Positions 24,114-33,847 are shown, counted from the first letter of the stretch. The stretch: DNA of 64,000 nucleotides from JAUASW01 sp036880965 (GCF_036880965.1 NZ_JBAJMV010000005.1:186001-250000), one strand, 5' to 3'. Translations and numbers: made by a program. The notes: a model not told the origin generated them from the letters alone.

Positions 24114-27100
24114 ATGAATGCCAGCGCCGCCCTGCATCGCTGGCCGGATGAGGACGCGCGTGAGCTGCTGGACACGGCGCGAGGCCCCTTGCTGCCGGCG
24201 CTGCGGGCCGAGATCTTCGGCCCGCAGCGCTTTGCCGAACATGGCCGCAGCCTCGGTCTCAGCCACCGCAGCGCCCATTGCGCAGGCAGCGGGCGAAGCT
24301 TCTTCCCAAGCCTGCGCAGCAATATCGACAGCCTGCGGGCCTCACAGCGCTACATCGCCAACATTGCGGCCCAGGGCGGCGACATCAGCCCGGCGGCCGA
24401 ATGGCTGCTCGACAACTTCCATCTGATCGATGCCCAGCTGAAAGAGGTGCGCGAAGGCCTGCCGCGCGGCTACTACCGTGAGCTGCCGGTGCTCACAACG
24501 CCGCCCTTGGCGGGACTGCCGCGCGTCTACGGCGTGGCCTGGGCCTTTGTGGCCCATACCGATGGCCAGTTCGACGAGGAGCTGCTTGTGAAGTTCCTGG
24601 CCGCGTATCAGGAGAGCTGCCCGCTGGACCTCGGCGAGATGTGGGCGCTGCCGACGACGCTGCGGGTGGTGCTGATCGAGAACCTGCGCCGCCTGTCTGA
24701 ACGACTGGCCTGCGACAAGGCTGCCCGCGAGCTGGCCGACCTTTGCGCCGACCAGGCGCTGCACTGCAGCCAGAGCCGGCTGGACAGCCTGCTTAAGCGA
24801 CTGCGGGCGCGCGGTGTGGCCACGGCCTTCCTGACCCAGCTGGCCTTGCGGCTGCGCGAACAGCAGGCGCCCGCCGCGCAGCGCCTGATGGCCTGGCTGC
24901 AGGCGACCGATGCCGGCATCGTGCCCGGCGCACCTTGGGTGGCACCGACGGCGGACAACCTGAGTGTGGGCAATGCCGTGGGTTCGCTGCGCGCCATCGG
25001 GGATGCGGATTGGACCGACATCGTGGCCCGCGGCAGCGCCCTGGCGCGCCTGATGCTGAGCTCGCCGCTGTTCCGCGCCGAGCATGCCTTGACCCGCGAT
25101 CAGACCCTGCATGGCATCGAGCAGCTGGCACGGCGCAGCGGCCGCAGCGAGCTTGTGGTGGCGCGTCAGTTGCTGGCCCTGATGGCCGCTTCGCCGCAGG
25201 CCAGCCTGGCTCCGGCGGCCGCCTGCTTCTGGCTGCAGGGCGAGGGCCGGCCGACGCTCATGCATGCCCTGGGCCTGCACGAGCGCGGGCGGCAAGTCCT
25301 CAAGGCGGGCCTGCATCGCGCGGCCCTGCCGCTCTACCTCGGCAGCATCTTGGCCACCACGGCGCTGCTGTCCGCGGCCCTGCTGCCGGCGGGCGCCTCG
25401 GCGCTGGCCTGGCTGCTGGTGGCGCTGCCGGCCTCGGAGGCGGTGATCGCCCTGGTCCATCGCCTGATCAGCGAATCCCTGAGTCCGACCCAGTTGCCCC
25501 GCCTGGCCCTGGTCGAGGGCCTCTGCCCCGAGCACCAGGTGATGGTGGTGGTGCCGGCCCTGCTGGGCGACATGGCCAGCAGCCGCGCGCTGGCCCGCCG
25601 CCTGGAGCTGCACTACCTGGCCAACCGCGAAGCCTGCGCGCAGTTCGCGCTCTTGAGCGACTGGCCCGATGCCGACCAGGCCGACGCGCCGCTGGACGGC
25701 TGGATGCTGCACGAGGCGCAGACCGTGATTGCCGACCTCAACACCCGCTACCCGACGGCCGCAGAGTCGCCGCGCCGCTTCCTGTTGCTGCACCGGCGGC
25801 GCGAGTTCAGTGAGAGCGAGCAGCGCTGGATCGGCTGGGAGCGCAAGCGCGGCAAGCTGGAGCAACTGATCGCCCGGCTGGCCGGAGAGGGCGAGCCCGA
25901 GGATTTTGTGGAACTGGGCGAGCTGTCCAGGCAGGCCGAGGGCACGCGCTATCTGCTGACGCTGGACAGCGACACCGGCCTGCCGCCGGGGCGCCTGCGC
26001 GAGCTGGTCGGCGTGGCCGCGCATCCCTACAACGAGCCGCGCCTGGCCGCCGACGGCCGCAGCCTGGTCAGCGGCTACGCCATCCTGCAGCCGCGCATTG
26101 CCGCGCCGCTGCCGCCGCGCGGCCAGCGCAGCGCCTTCTACCGGCTCTTCGCCGGCCGCGGCGGCAGCGATCCCTACAGCGCCGCCAGCTCCGAGGTCTA
26201 CCAGGACCTGTTCGGTGAGGGCAGTTTCAGCGGCAAGGGTCTGCTGCAGGTGCAGGTGCTGCACAAGCTGCTGGCCGGGCGCCTGCCCGAGGGTCAGGTC
26301 TTGAGCCACGACCTGCTGGAAGGCGCACTCAGCCGCGCCGCCGCGCTGAGCGAGCTGACCCTGATCGAGGAGGCGCCCCAGCATCCGGACGTGGCTGCCG
26401 CCCGCCAGCACCGCTGGATGCGTGGCGACTGGCAGTTGCTGCCCTTCCTCGGGCTGCGCATGCGCGCGGTCAACCGCTGGAAGCTGGTGGACAACCTGCG
26501 CCGCTCCCTGCTGGCGCCCGTTTCGATGCTCTTGCTGCTGCTGGCGCTCTCGGGCCAGCTGATGTCGCCCTGGGTGGCACTGATGCTGGTCTTGGTCGCC
26601 CAGTCCGCCGGGACCCTGCTGGGCGCGCTGACCGGCCTGGCCTCGCAGCGCGAGGACCTGGCGCGCTGGCATTTCTACCGCCAGGCGCTGATCGACCTCG
26701 TGCGTGCGTTTGCCGCCGGCCTGTGGTTGATGTGGCAGCTGGTGGAGCAGGTGCTGGGCGCGCTGGACGCCATCGTGCGGGCGCTGTACCGGCTGCTGGT
26801 CAGCCGTCGCCATCTCCTGCAATGGACCACCAGCGCGGCCGTGCAGGCTGCCGCCGAACCGCGCCTGCAGCCGCTCTTGCGCCGCCACGCGCCGGGCATG
26901 TACTTGTCCCTGGGCTTGTTCGCCGGCCTGCTGATGGTCGATACGCCGGTGCCGGGCCTGAGCCTGGCGTTGTGCCTGGCCTGGAGCCTCGCGCCGTTGG
27001 GCATCTGGTGGGCGGGGCGGCCCGAGCGGCTGGCGGCCGAGCTGAGCGGGGCGCAGCGCGAGGATCTGGAGCGCATCGCCCGCGACACCTGGCGCTTCTT

Positions 27101-30100
27101 CGAGCGCAGCGTGGGTCCGGATGATCGCCATCTGCCACCCGATAACCTGCAGCTGCTGCCGCATGAGGCGCTGGCGCACCGAACCTCGCCGACCAATATC
27201 GGCCTCTACCTGCTCAGTGCCGCCTGTGCCTGCGAGTTCGGCTGGATCGCGCGGCGTGAGCTGGTCGAGCGACTGACGGCGACGCTGGACAGCCTGGCCA
27301 CGCTGCAGCGCCACCGCGGCCATTTCCTCAACTGGTACGACACCCAGAGCGGCCTGGCGCTGGCGCCGCACTATGTGTCCAGCGTCGACAGCGGCAATCT
27401 CAGCGGCCACCTCTTGTGCGTGGCCGAGGCCTGCCTGGACTTTGCACTGCGCAGCGAGGCCGGGCATGAGCCCGCCAGCATTGCGCATGGCTTGCGTGCC
27501 CTGGCGGCGCGCTGCCAGCAACTCGCCTGGGAACCGGACTACGCCTTCCTCTACCACGCGAAGCGCCACCTACTGCACATCGGCTACCGGCTGACGGAGC
27601 AGGAGCTCGACACCGGGCTCTACGACCTGCTGGCTTCGGAGTCGCGTCTGACCAGCCTCTTGGCCATTGCCAAGGGCGATGTGCCGGTGCGCCACTGGGC
27701 GGCGCTGGGCCGGCCGTTCTTTGCGCGCGGCGGCCGGGCCGGACTGCGCTCCTGGTCGGGCTCGATGTTCGAGTACCTGATGCCCAGCCTGATGCTGGCC
27801 GAACCACCTGGCAGCGTGCTGGACCAGGCCGGCCGCGTGGCCTTGCGGGAGCAGATGGACTTTGGCGCGGCTCACGGCCTCCCCTGGGGCATGTCGGAAT
27901 CGGCCTATGCGGGGCGCGACCACACGCTGGCCTACCAGTACGCGCCGCAGGGCGTGCCCAGGCTGGCACTGCGGCGCACGCCGCCGGACGAACTGGTGGT
28001 GGCGCCCTATGCCACGGCGCTGGCGGCCATGCTGGATCCGCGAGCGGCGCTGCGCAACTTTGCCGCGCTGGCTGCTCTGGGCGCGCGCGGCGGCATGGGC
28101 TTCATCGAGGCCCTGGACTTCACGCCGGCGCGGCTGCTGGGCCATGAGCGCGTCATGCCGGTGGCCACCCTGATGGCCCACCACCAGGGCATGAGCCTGG
28201 TGGCGCTGACCCAGGTGCTGCGCGCCGGCATCGTGCAACGCTGGGGCATGGCCTGCGCCCCGATTGCTGCCGTGGCCTCCTTGCTGCATGAGCGTGCGCC
28301 GCGCGAGATCTCGCGGCTGCATGTGCTGCCGCCGCCGGCGCTCGCGGGCTCGCTGCCGCGCCGTGCCGCTGCGCTGATGCAGGAGCTGCGGCCGGGCCAG
28401 GCTGCCATCGAGCCCACCCATCTGCTGGGCAACGGCCGCTACACCGTGGCGCTGCGGCCCAATGGTGCTGGCTGGAGCCAGTGGCGCGAATGGGGCCTCA
28501 CCCGCTGGCGCGACGATGCGCTGCGCGACGAGCACGGGCACTTCTTCTTCCTGCGGCGCGGCGTTGGCGCGCGCCTGGTATCGCTGAGCCAGCACCCGGC
28601 GCCGGATGCCGAGGCCGAGTACGGGGCGCAGTTCCACGCCGACCGCGTGTGCCTGAACGCCCGTTGGAGCGACCTGCACAGCCGCGTCAGCGTCTGGGTC
28701 AGCCCGGAAGACGACATCGAGTTCCGCCAGGTCGAGCTGCGCAATCTGGGCAATGAGCCCCTGGAGCTGGAGCTGTGCTCGGCCTTCGAACCCACGCTCT
28801 CGACGCCGCGAGCCGACGAGGCGCACCCGGCCTTTGTCCAGCTGTTCCTGCGCGCCCAGTGGCTGGCGGCGCAGCAGGCCCTGCGCTTGGAGCGCCGGCC
28901 GCGCCTGCCGGAAGAGGCGGCGCTGCAGCTGGTCCATTTCCTGGCCGACAGCGAGCCGCCCTGCAAGGTCCTGCAGCTGCAGGTGGATCGGCAGCAATGG
29001 CTGGGGCGCAACCGCGCCGTCTGCGGGCCGCTCGGCGCCTTGCAGGCGGCACCGGTCGAAGGCGTTGTGGAGCTGACCACCGGCCTCGACCCGGTCTGCG
29101 TGCTCGCCGTGCGCCTGCGCATCGCGCCGGGCGCCAAGGCGGTGCTGACTTTTGCCACCGCCGTGTCCGACCAGGCGACGGTGCTTGAAGCGGTGCTCGA
29201 CAAATACCGCCAGCCCAGCCAGTTGCAGCGCTCCGCCCTGATGTCGGCCACGCTGACTTCGGTGCGCCTGCATGAGCTGGGGCTGAGCCCCGAGAACTTT
29301 GCCGCCCTGCAGACGCTCAACACCGCCATGCTGCTGACGCTGGCCCGGCCCGACGCGCCCGCCGAGGCCGGCTGTGACCGGCGCAGCCTGTGGCGCTTCG
29401 GCATCTCGGGCGAGCGGCCGCTGCTGCTGGTGACGGCTCATGCGATCCAGGGCCTCGGGCTGCTGCGCACGCTGGCGCAGGCCTTGCGCTGGTGGAGCTT
29501 TGCCGGCGTGGGCTGCGATCTGGTGGTGCTCAATGCCGAGACCTCGTCCTACCAGATGGCCTTGCAGCATGAGCTGGCCTGCCTGGCCGAGCGCCATGCG
29601 GCGGCTGCGGCGGGCAATGCAGGCGACTCGCGCCGCTGCGGCTTCCATCTGCTGCGTTCTGACGAGCTCAGTGCCATCGAGCTGGCCACCTTGCAGGTCT
29701 TGGCGCGCGTCCGCTGGCAGGCCGATGGGCGACCGTTGCATCAGCAGGTCCTGGTCCTGGCCACCGCCCATGAACGCGAGCGGGAGCTGCGCGGCGAGAT
29801 GTCGATCACGCCGCTGGAGGTGGCCAGCACCGACGCGCAGCCGGTGCCGGCACCGCAGGGCCACTTTGTCGATGGCGGCAGCGAATTTGCCTTCGAGGTC
29901 AGTGCGCAGCTGCGACCGGCGCGGCCCTGGATCAATGTGATCGCCAATGCCCGCTTCGGTTGCCAGGTGAGCGAGGCGGGCGGCGGCTACAGCTGGGCCA
30001 TCAACAGCCGGCTGCATCAGCTGACTGCCTGGAGCAATGACGCGGTGGCCGACCCGCCGGCCGAATGGTGGCTGGTGCAGGACCTGGTCACCCGCGAGGC

Positions 30101-32273
30101 CTGGAGCCTCAGCTCTTCGGCCTGGGGGGGCGATGGGCAGCGCTACGACGTGAGCCATGGCCAGGGTTGGAGCAGCATCGAGCACAAGCGCGGCACGCTG
30201 GCCGTGAGCATGACGATCTGCGTCGATGCGAAGACGGCCCTCAAGCAGGTGCACATCGAGTTGTTCAACAACGGCCCGCGGCCGCGCTCGCTGCGCCTGC
30301 TGGGCCTGGCCGAATGGCTGATGGGCGCGCAGCGCAGCGACCGCGCCGGCGTTTCCTGCGCCATGCAGCGCCAGCGCCTGGCCCATGGCAGCGTGACCGC
30401 GCTGCAGGCAACCCAGCGCGAGTGCGCGACAGGCTTTGGCGACGCCACCGCCTTTCTGGCCCTGGTGCTGGATGCCGAGGCGCAAGCGCCCGACTGGAGC
30501 TGCGACCGCCGCGAGCTGTTCGATGCGCGGGGCCGCCTGGTGCTGCCCGACCATCTGGCGCAGCGCGCCGGCACCGGTCTCGACCCCTGCGCCTTGCTGG
30601 CCACCGAACTGGTGCTGGCGCCGGGCGGTCGCTGCGAGCGGGTGTTCCTGCTTGGCCACGCCGAGAGCCCGAGCGCAGCACGCCAGCTGGCGGCCGAGGC
30701 TGCCATGGTCAAGCCTGCCGAGCGGGAAGCAGCAGCGCGTGGCGCGTGGGACCGGCTGCTGGGCGCGGTCACGGTCACGACGCCCGATCCGCTCTTCGAT
30801 GCCCTGGTCAACCGCTGGTTGCTCTACCAGGTGCAGAGCTGCCGGCTCTGGGCCAAGGCCGGCTTCTACCAGGCCGGCGGCGCCAGCGGCTTCCGCGATC
30901 AGCTGCAGGATGTGCTGGCTCTGGCCTGGGCTGCGCCTGAGCGTCTGCGAGCGCAGTTGCTGGCCAGCGGGGCGCGCCAGTTCGCAGCCGGCGATGTGCA
31001 GCATTGGTGGCATGAGCCGGGCGGCGCCGGCGTGCGCACGCGCTGCTCGGACGACCGGCTGTGGCTGGTCCATGCCTGCCTGCACTACCTGCGCGCCACC
31101 GGCGATCAGGCGGTGATGGATGAGGAACTGCCCTTCCTGCTGGGCCGCGAGGTGCCGGCCGAGGCAGAGGATGTCTATGAAGCGCCGAGCAGCGATGGTG
31201 GATCGGGCACGCTGTACGAGCATGCCGCGCGCGCTCTGGATGCGAGCCTGGCCAGCGGCGTTCATGGCCTGCCGCTGATGGGCAGCGGAGACTGGAACGA
31301 CGGCATGAACCGGGTGGGCGCGGCCGGGCGGGGCGAGTCGGTCTGGCTGGCCTGGTTCCTGTGCCGGCTGATCGAGGACTTCGTGCCGCTGGCGCGCGGC
31401 CGCGGCGAGTTCGACCGGGCGCGCAACTGGGAGCGCGTGGCCCAGGGCTGGCGCACGTCCTTGCAGGGCCATGCGTGGGACGTCCATTGGTACCGCCGTG
31501 CCTTCTTTGACGACGGCTCGGTGCTCGGCACCGAGCAGGGCAGCGAAGCCCGCATCGACCTGATCGCGCAGGCCTGGAGCGTGCTCTCTGGCGTGGCGTC
31601 GCCGGCCCGCCAGCAGCAGGCCTTGCGCGCCATGCAGGCCGAGCTGGTGGATCCGGTGGCCGGCCTGATCCGCCTGCTCGACCCGCCCTTGCAAACGCAG
31701 CAGCCGGACGCCGGCTACATCCAGGCCTACCCGCCCGGGGTGCGCGAGAACGGCGGCCAGTACAGCCATGCCGGCGTTTGGGCGCTGATGGCGCAGGCGG
31801 CCGGTGGTGTGGATGACGAGCAGGAGACGGTGGGCGATCGGGTCTACCGCTACTTCCGCTACCTGAGCCCGGCGCACCGCGCGGCCGATGCGCAGATGGG
31901 GCGGGTCTATGGGCTGGAGCCCTATGCGGTGGCGGGCGATGTCTACAGCCAGCCTCCCTATGTGGGGCGGGGCGGCTGGAGCTGGTACACCGGCGCGGCG
32001 GCCTGGCTGCAGCGCGCTGCGATCGAGTCGATGTTCGGCCTGCGCCTCTCGGCCACGGAACTGAGCCTGCAGCCCTGTCTGCCGGCGAGCTGGCAGCGCG
32101 CCGAACTGTGCCTGCAAAGAGAGGGGCGGGAGATGCGCTTCATCCTCGTGCGCGGGCCGGTCGGAGAGATCCTGGCCCTGGAACCCCGCGCCAGGCTGCT
32201 GCCGCGGGGTCAGGTCTTGCTGTGGACGGAGTTGTCGGCGCTCAGCAGCTTTGTCGTGCCGCTGAGCGGGTGA
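24114..32273 (+). CDS. ndvB: Cyclic beta-1,2-glucan synthase (NdvB/ChvB-like)
   Basis: 2719 residues, close to the roughly 2800 of Rhizobium NdvB. Order: N-terminal region with membrane segments near 410-450; GT84-type glycosyltransferase with DSD at 618-620 and Q765-HRW768 (a QxxRW-like motif); further membrane helices to about 965; a glucoamylase-like domain (about 970-1420); and C-terminal GH94 phosphorylase modules with WNDGMN, catalytic Asp near 2396, and FRDQLQD. The enzyme starts, elongates and phosphorolytically trims beta-1,2-glucan and closes the ring; the product goes to the periplasm, where it buffers osmolarity and supports host interaction and motility. A good AGGAG site precedes the ATG. 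It ends one base before the convergent OmpA gene. Confidence 0.95.
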   Translation: MNASAALHRWPDEDARELLDTARGPLLPALRAEIFGPQRFAEHGRSLGLSHRSAHCAGSGRSFFPSLRSNIDSLRASQRYIANIAAQGGDISPAAEWLLDNFHLIDAQLKEVREGLPRGYYRELPVLTTPPLAGLPRVYGVAWAFVAHTDGQFDEELLVKFLAAYQESCPLDLGEMWALPTTLRVVLIENLRRLSERLACDKAARELADLCADQALHCSQSRLDSLLKRLRARGVATAFLTQLALRLREQQAPAAQRLMAWLQATDAGIVPGAPWVAPTADNLSVGNAVGSLRAIGDADWTDIVARGSALARLMLSSPLFRAEHALTRDQTLHGIEQLARRSGRSELVVARQLLALMAASPQASLAPAAACFWLQGEGRPTLMHALGLHERGRQVLKAGLHRAALPLYLGSILATTALLSAALLPAGASALAWLLVALPASEAVIALVHRLISESLSPTQLPRLALVEGLCPEHQVMVVVPALLGDMASSRALARRLELHYLANREACAQFALLSDWPDADQADAPLDGWMLHEAQTVIADLNTRYPTAAESPRRFLLLHRRREFSESEQRWIGWERKRGKLEQLIARLAGEGEPEDFVELGELSRQAEGTRYLLTLDSDTGLPPGRLRELVGVAAHPYNEPRLAADGRSLVSGYAILQPRIAAPLPPRGQRSAFYRLFAGRGGSDPYSAASSEVYQDLFGEGSFSGKGLLQVQVLHKLLAGRLPEGQVLSHDLLEGALSRAAALSELTLIEEAPQHPDVAAARQHRWMRGDWQLLPFLGLRMRAVNRWKLVDNLRRSLLAPVSMLLLLLALSGQLMSPWVALMLVLVAQSAGTLLGALTGLASQREDLARWHFYRQALIDLVRAFAAGLWLMWQLVEQVLGALDAIVRALYRLLVSRRHLLQWTTSAAVQAAAEPRLQPLLRRHAPGMYLSLGLFAGLLMVDTPVPGLSLALCLAWSLAPLGIWWAGRPERLAAELSGAQREDLERIARDTWRFFERSVGPDDRHLPPDNLQLLPHEALAHRTSPTNIGLYLLSAACACEFGWIARRELVERLTATLDSLATLQRHRGHFLNWYDTQSGLALAPHYVSSVDSGNLSGHLLCVAEACLDFALRSEAGHEPASIAHGLRALAARCQQLAWEPDYAFLYHAKRHLLHIGYRLTEQELDTGLYDLLASESRLTSLLAIAKGDVPVRHWAALGRPFFARGGRAGLRSWSGSMFEYLMPSLMLAEPPGSVLDQAGRVALREQMDFGAAHGLPWGMSESAYAGRDHTLAYQYAPQGVPRLALRRTPPDELVVAPYATALAAMLDPRAALRNFAALAALGARGGMGFIEALDFTPARLLGHERVMPVATLMAHHQGMSLVALTQVLRAGIVQRWGMACAPIAAVASLLHERAPREISRLHVLPPPALAGSLPRRAAALMQELRPGQAAIEPTHLLGNGRYTVALRPNGAGWSQWREWGLTRWRDDALRDEHGHFFFLRRGVGARLVSLSQHPAPDAEAEYGAQFHADRVCLNARWSDLHSRVSVWVSPEDDIEFRQVELRNLGNEPLELELCSAFEPTLSTPRADEAHPAFVQLFLRAQWLAAQQALRLERRPRLPEEAALQLVHFLADSEPPCKVLQLQVDRQQWLGRNRAVCGPLGALQAAPVEGVVELTTGLDPVCVLAVRLRIAPGAKAVLTFATAVSDQATVLEAVLDKYRQPSQLQRSALMSATLTSVRLHELGLSPENFAALQTLNTAMLLTLARPDAPAEAGCDRRSLWRFGISGERPLLLVTAHAIQGLGLLRTLAQALRWWSFAGVGCDLVVLNAETSSYQMALQHELACLAERHAAAAAGNAGDSRRCGFHLLRSDELSAIELATLQVLARVRWQADGRPLHQQVLVLATAHERERELRGEMSITPLEVASTDAQPVPAPQGHFVDGGSEFAFEVSAQLRPARPWINVIANARFGCQVSEAGGGYSWAINSRLHQLTAWSNDAVADPPAEWWLVQDLVTREAWSLSSSAWGGDGQRYDVSHGQGWSSIEHKRGTLAVSMTICVDAKTALKQVHIELFNNGPRPRSLRLLGLAEWLMGAQRSDRAGVSCAMQRQRLAHGSVTALQATQRECATGFGDATAFLALVLDAEAQAPDWSCDRRELFDARGRLVLPDHLAQRAGTGLDPCALLATELVLAPGGRCERVFLLGHAESPSAARQLAAEAAMVKPAEREAAARGAWDRLLGAVTVTTPDPLFDALVNRWLLYQVQSCRLWAKAGFYQAGGASGFRDQLQDVLALAWAAPERLRAQLLASGARQFAAGDVQHWWHEPGGAGVRTRCSDDRLWLVHACLHYLRATGDQAVMDEELPFLLGREVPAEAEDVYEAPSSDGGSGTLYEHAARALDASLASGVHGLPLMGSGDWNDGMNRVGAAGRGESVWLAWFLCRLIEDFVPLARGRGEFDRARNWERVAQGWRTSLQGHAWDVHWYRRAFFDDGSVLGTEQGSEARIDLIAQAWSVLSGVASPARQQQALRAMQAELVDPVAGLIRLLDPPLQTQQPDAGYIQAYPPGVRENGGQYSHAGVWALMAQAAGGVDDEQETVGDRVYRYFRYLSPAHRAADAQMGRVYGLEPYAVAGDVYSQPPYVGRGGWSWYTGAAAWLQRAAIESMFGLRLSATELSLQPCLPASWQRAELCLQREGREMRFILVRGPVGEILALEPRARLLPRGQVLLWTELSALSSFVVPLSG

Positions 32274-32274
32274 A

Positions 32275-33237
32275 TCAACGAGCCGCTGAGAGCTGGCCGT
32301 TCAGGTCGGACAGCACGATCTCGACACGGCGGTTCAGTTGCCGGCCGGTGGCGGTGTCGTTGCTGGCCACCGGGCTGGACTCGCCATAGCCGCGCACCGT
32401 GATGCGGTCCGACAGCACGCCGCCATTGATCAGGGCGTTGCGCACCATCGTGGCACGCTGGATTGACAGGGTCTGGTTGCTGTCGTCGCTGCCCACGCTG
32501 TCGGTGAAGCCCTCGATGCGCAGCTTGCGATCCGGGTACTGCTTCATGAAGGCCGTCAGCTTGTCTATGCCCGCCATTGCGCCGGGCTTGAGGTCCGAGC
32601 GGTTGTTGTCGAACAGCACGTCGCCCATGGTGATCACCATGCCGCGATCGGTCTGCTTGGCGTTCAGCTCGCGAAGCTGGGTTTCGAGCTGGTAGTTGCG
32701 GACCCTGGCATCGTCGGCCGCAAGCTGGGCGGCGTTGGCGCGTGACTGGGCCGCAGCGGCCTCGCGTTGCGAATCTTCGGCTTCGCGCTGCGAGGCATTC
32801 GATTGCCGCTGCGAGGCGGCAGCCTGCAGCTTGGCATCCTCGGCCGACAGCCTGGCCGTGTCGGCCTCCTGCGTGCGGGCTTCCAGGCGGATCCGGTCGC
32901 GCGAGGCCGTGGCATTGGCGATCGTGCGCTCGGCTGCGCGCTGCTTGCCGGTCTGCATGGCGATCGCGCTGCGTTGCTTGGCCAGGTAGGACCAGTGATC
33001 GACATCGCTCGGCACCTCATTGTTCTGCCAGGCTGCATCGGCGCGGGTCATGGCTTCGCTGGCGGTCTTGAGCTCGGGAGAGGCAAGCTCGCGGGTGTCG
33101 CGGTCGTTCTGGGCGCTGCGGTACTCGCTGCGAGCCTCGGCCAGGCGCGGGTTGTCGGCACGCAGGGTGCTGCAGGCAGACAGGGCGGCCAGGGCCAGCA
33201 CGCTGAGCGTGCCAGTCATCAATGTCAGCTTGTTCAT
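32275..33237 (-). CDS. Lipoprotein with DUF4398 region and OmpA domain
   Basis: 320 residues; lipobox LAALSAC. A helical region of about 25-100 (NPRLAEARSEYRSAQNDRD, ELASPELKTASEAMTRADAAW) is DUF4398-like; a long Ala/Gln/Arg coiled coil (100-195) follows; the C-terminus is an OmpA peptidoglycan-binding domain (VLFDNNRSDLKPGA, RIEGFTDSVGSDDSNQTLSIQRA, NRRVEIVL). It should link the outer membrane to peptidoglycan through a helical spacer. Its ATG overlaps the stop of the upstream DUF4398 gene (ATGA), so the two are coupled. Confidence 0.9.
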   Translation of the reverse strand: MNKLTLMTGTLSVLALAALSACSTLRADNPRLAEARSEYRSAQNDRDTRELASPELKTASEAMTRADAAWQNNEVPSDVDHWSYLAKQRSAIAMQTGKQRAAERTIANATASRDRIRLEARTQEADTARLSAEDAKLQAAASQRQSNASQREAEDSQREAAAAQSRANAAQLAADDARVRNYQLETQLRELNAKQTDRGMVITMGDVLFDNNRSDLKPGAMAGIDKLTAFMKQYPDRKLRIEGFTDSVGSDDSNQTLSIQRATMVRNALINGGVLSDRITVRGYGESSPVASNDTATGRQLNRRVEIVLSDLNGQLSAAR

Positions 33238-33647
33238 GAGGGTTCCTTGGTGTTGGACTTGCGCTGCAGCTCTTCGCGCAGCACGCGGCTGCTTTCCTGC
33301 AGTTCGGCGGCGGACTTGCCGGCCTTGCCGGCATTGGCCTTGGACTCGGCCAGGCGGGCATCGACACTCGACTCGCGCGCCAGGTTGAGGGCCAGGGCGT
33401 TGTCCTGGTTGCTCAGCGCCTGCTTGGCGCGGCTGTGCTTGTCCTGCGCGCTGCGCATTTCCTGCGGCGCCCATTGCGTGCCGCCAGCGCCGGTGGCTGA
33501 GGCCAGTGCCACGCCCGAAGCCTCGATCTCGGCATTGGGCGGCGGCACGCTCGCACAGGCGAGCAGGGCGAAGCTGGCGGTGGCCACCAGCAGGGTCAGG
33601 CGCAATCGGGGCAGGCCTGGGGTGGTGGGGTGGGGCAGCTTCATCAT
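33234..33647 (-). CDS. DUF4398 lipoprotein
   Basis: 137 residues; start at 33647 (or the adjacent ATG at 33644) after AAGGAG. Lipobox FALLAC, then a mainly helical domain (APQEMRSAQDKHSRAKQALSN, ALALNLARESSVDARLAESKANAGK) of the DUF4398 type. Such proteins are normally found next to OmpA-DUF4398 partners, as here. The shared palindrome lies 53-66 bp upstream with the same spacing as at the RcnB-like gene. Confidence 0.88.
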   Translation of the reverse strand: MMKLPHPTTPGLPRLRLTLLVATASFALLACASVPPPNAEIEASGVALASATGAGGTQWAPQEMRSAQDKHSRAKQALSNQDNALALNLARESSVDARLAESKANAGKAGKSAAELQESSRVLREELQRKSNTKEPS

Positions 33648-33694
33648 CGGACTCCTTGTGGTGTGCCGATCAGCCTCTGCCGGCCCGGCTCGCG

Positions 33695-33713
33695 CATCTG
33701 TTCGTTGCCGCAC
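33695..33713 (-). promoter_or_regulatory. Shared palindrome, site E (upstream of DUF4398/OmpA pair)
   Basis: Minus strand GTGCGGCAACGAACAGATG, 13 of 19 positions identical to site A, the weakest of the five. Core 33700-33713 is centred 59.5 bp before the start, the same distance as site D. The -10 position reads GAGGCT, with only the conserved A and T. Confidence 0.45.
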
Positions 33714-33847
33714 ACAAGTCCACAAGGGCCTGCTGTCCTACAAGCAGTCGAGCCACCGGACTATGGCGAGCGGCCGCCCCCGGGGCCACATTGCAGATAC
33801 TGGATCGGCCGCTCTTGCGTGTGCCGCTCAGCCCACCGAAAGCCACC

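Noticed and set aside
24342..32117. Very long open frames on the minus strand opposite the glucan synthase (about 1075 and 1515 codons)
   Set aside because: Gln/His/Arg/Ala-rich translations without domains, exactly opposite a conserved gene; a product of high GC content and codon bias.
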